Assembly: GCF_900766305.1 (NCBI RefSeq)
Contig: NZ_CAAFUZ010000024.1
Span: forward strand, 1-49,827
Origin: an uncultured Gemella sp.
GTDB taxonomy: Bacteria > Bacillota > Bacilli > Staphylococcales > Gemellaceae
Direction: 5' to 3'
DNA: 49,827 nt
In this document: positions 49,711 through 49,827 of the stretch, in pieces
Layout: each line of letters begins with the position of its first letter
Numbering within the stretch: position 1 is the stretch's first letter
Made by a program: the position numbers and the translations under genes
The notes under the pieces: model-generated
Seen by the model: only the letters and a program-made list of their open reading frames with translations
Databases searched by the model: none
What the model was told of the DNA's origin: nothing

Positions 49711-49827
49711 GGCTCTTTGTCAAATTCGGGGCATGGAGAAAAACAGGAAATGAAATCTAGGCAGCATTTTGCTGCTTAGATTTTTTCTTGTTTTCTTTAA
49801 GCTTAATATTATTTTTATACTCAGAAA
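49711..49827 (-). mobile_element. Insertion sequence end (ISL3-like terminal repeat)
   Basis: GGGCTCTTTGTCAAATTCGG at 49711-49730 matches the start of ISL3-family terminal repeats (GGCTCTTTGTCAAA). A terminator-like hairpin AAATCTAGGCAGC / GCTGCTTAGATTT follows. The rest, read on the minus strand, keeps open reading frames with a lysine-rich end such as KENKKKSKQQNAA, which could be a transposase C-terminus. The element continues beyond the window. The family call rests on the repeat alone. Confidence 0.5.
49753..49788. terminator. Hairpin inside the IS end
   Basis: Stem AAATCTAGGCAGC / GCTGCTTAGATTT with one mismatch and a 5-base loop, followed by a T-run. It could stop transcription from pepA entering the IS, as well as the IS transposase from the right. 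Confidence 0.7.

Overview
The window is a low-GC (strongly AT-rich) Firmicutes chromosome segment. Gene content and codon style fit a Gemella-like coccus (Bacillales/Lactobacillales border): the Bacillus-type yqeG-yqeH-yhbY-nadD-yqeK-rsfS-yqeM operon, LPXTG cell-wall proteins related to streptococcal virulence factors, a ThiXYZ transporter and ISL3-like sequence at the right edge. The genus assignment is inference from gene content; no rRNA or tRNA gene was seen.

Layout. 1-6 kb: pssA (minus), a YitT membrane protein, a CLC anion transporter of the probable fluoride type, and a minus-strand TPP-riboswitch operon (thiamine-binding protein, ThiX, ThiY, ThiZ). 6-9 kb: signal peptidase I, pyrG with a CTP-sensing leader, an AlkD-like glycosylase. 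9.4-13.8 kb: a three-gene sensory system (binding protein, histidine kinase, LuxR-type regulator) convergent with uhpT. 14-18 kb: an autoregulated MarR operon, a cupin, a secondary SSB, and a DUF2087-MFS operon whose promoter carries a 15-T tract. 18.4-22.6 kb: an LPXTG-anchored nuclease and folB-folK-dusB. 22.9-26.4 kb: a catalytically degenerate pyruvate-kinase-like protein, a class B sortase and an MFS exporter. 26.6-29.7 kb: an MBL hydrolase and three bacterial PH-domain proteins. 29.7-30.5 kb: a candidate type I toxin-antitoxin locus flanked by direct repeats, then a SAM-I riboswitch controlling metK. 31.9-34.0 kb: truncated globin, a tetR gene broken by an in-frame TGA, and psd. 34.0-38.6 kb: the yqeG-yqeM ribosome/NAD operon. 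38.6-40.6 kb: GyrI-like protein, CopY and an SDR. 40.7-45.4 kb: an LPXTG 5'-nucleotidase and a T-box-controlled oligopeptide-binding lipoprotein. 45.7-49.7 kb: korA-korB, a small unknown protein and an M42 aminopeptidase. The last ~115 bp look like an insertion-sequence end.

How it fits together. pssA (left) and psd (centre) together complete phosphatidylethanolamine synthesis. The cell-wall nuclease and cell-wall 5'-nucleotidase form the pair that in other Gram-positive cocci turns extracellular DNA into deoxyadenosine. The hpt/uhp cluster is a self-contained hexose-phosphate sensing and uptake module. Much of the window is controlled at RNA level: TPP and SAM-I riboswitches, a T-box and a pyrG attenuator.

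The most unusual items are the compact toxin-antitoxin candidate at 29.8-30.0 kb, the pyruvate-kinase-like pseudoenzyme at 22.9 kb, the homopolymer-spaced promoter at 16.7 kb and the mixed HptA/UhpBA-type sensory system.
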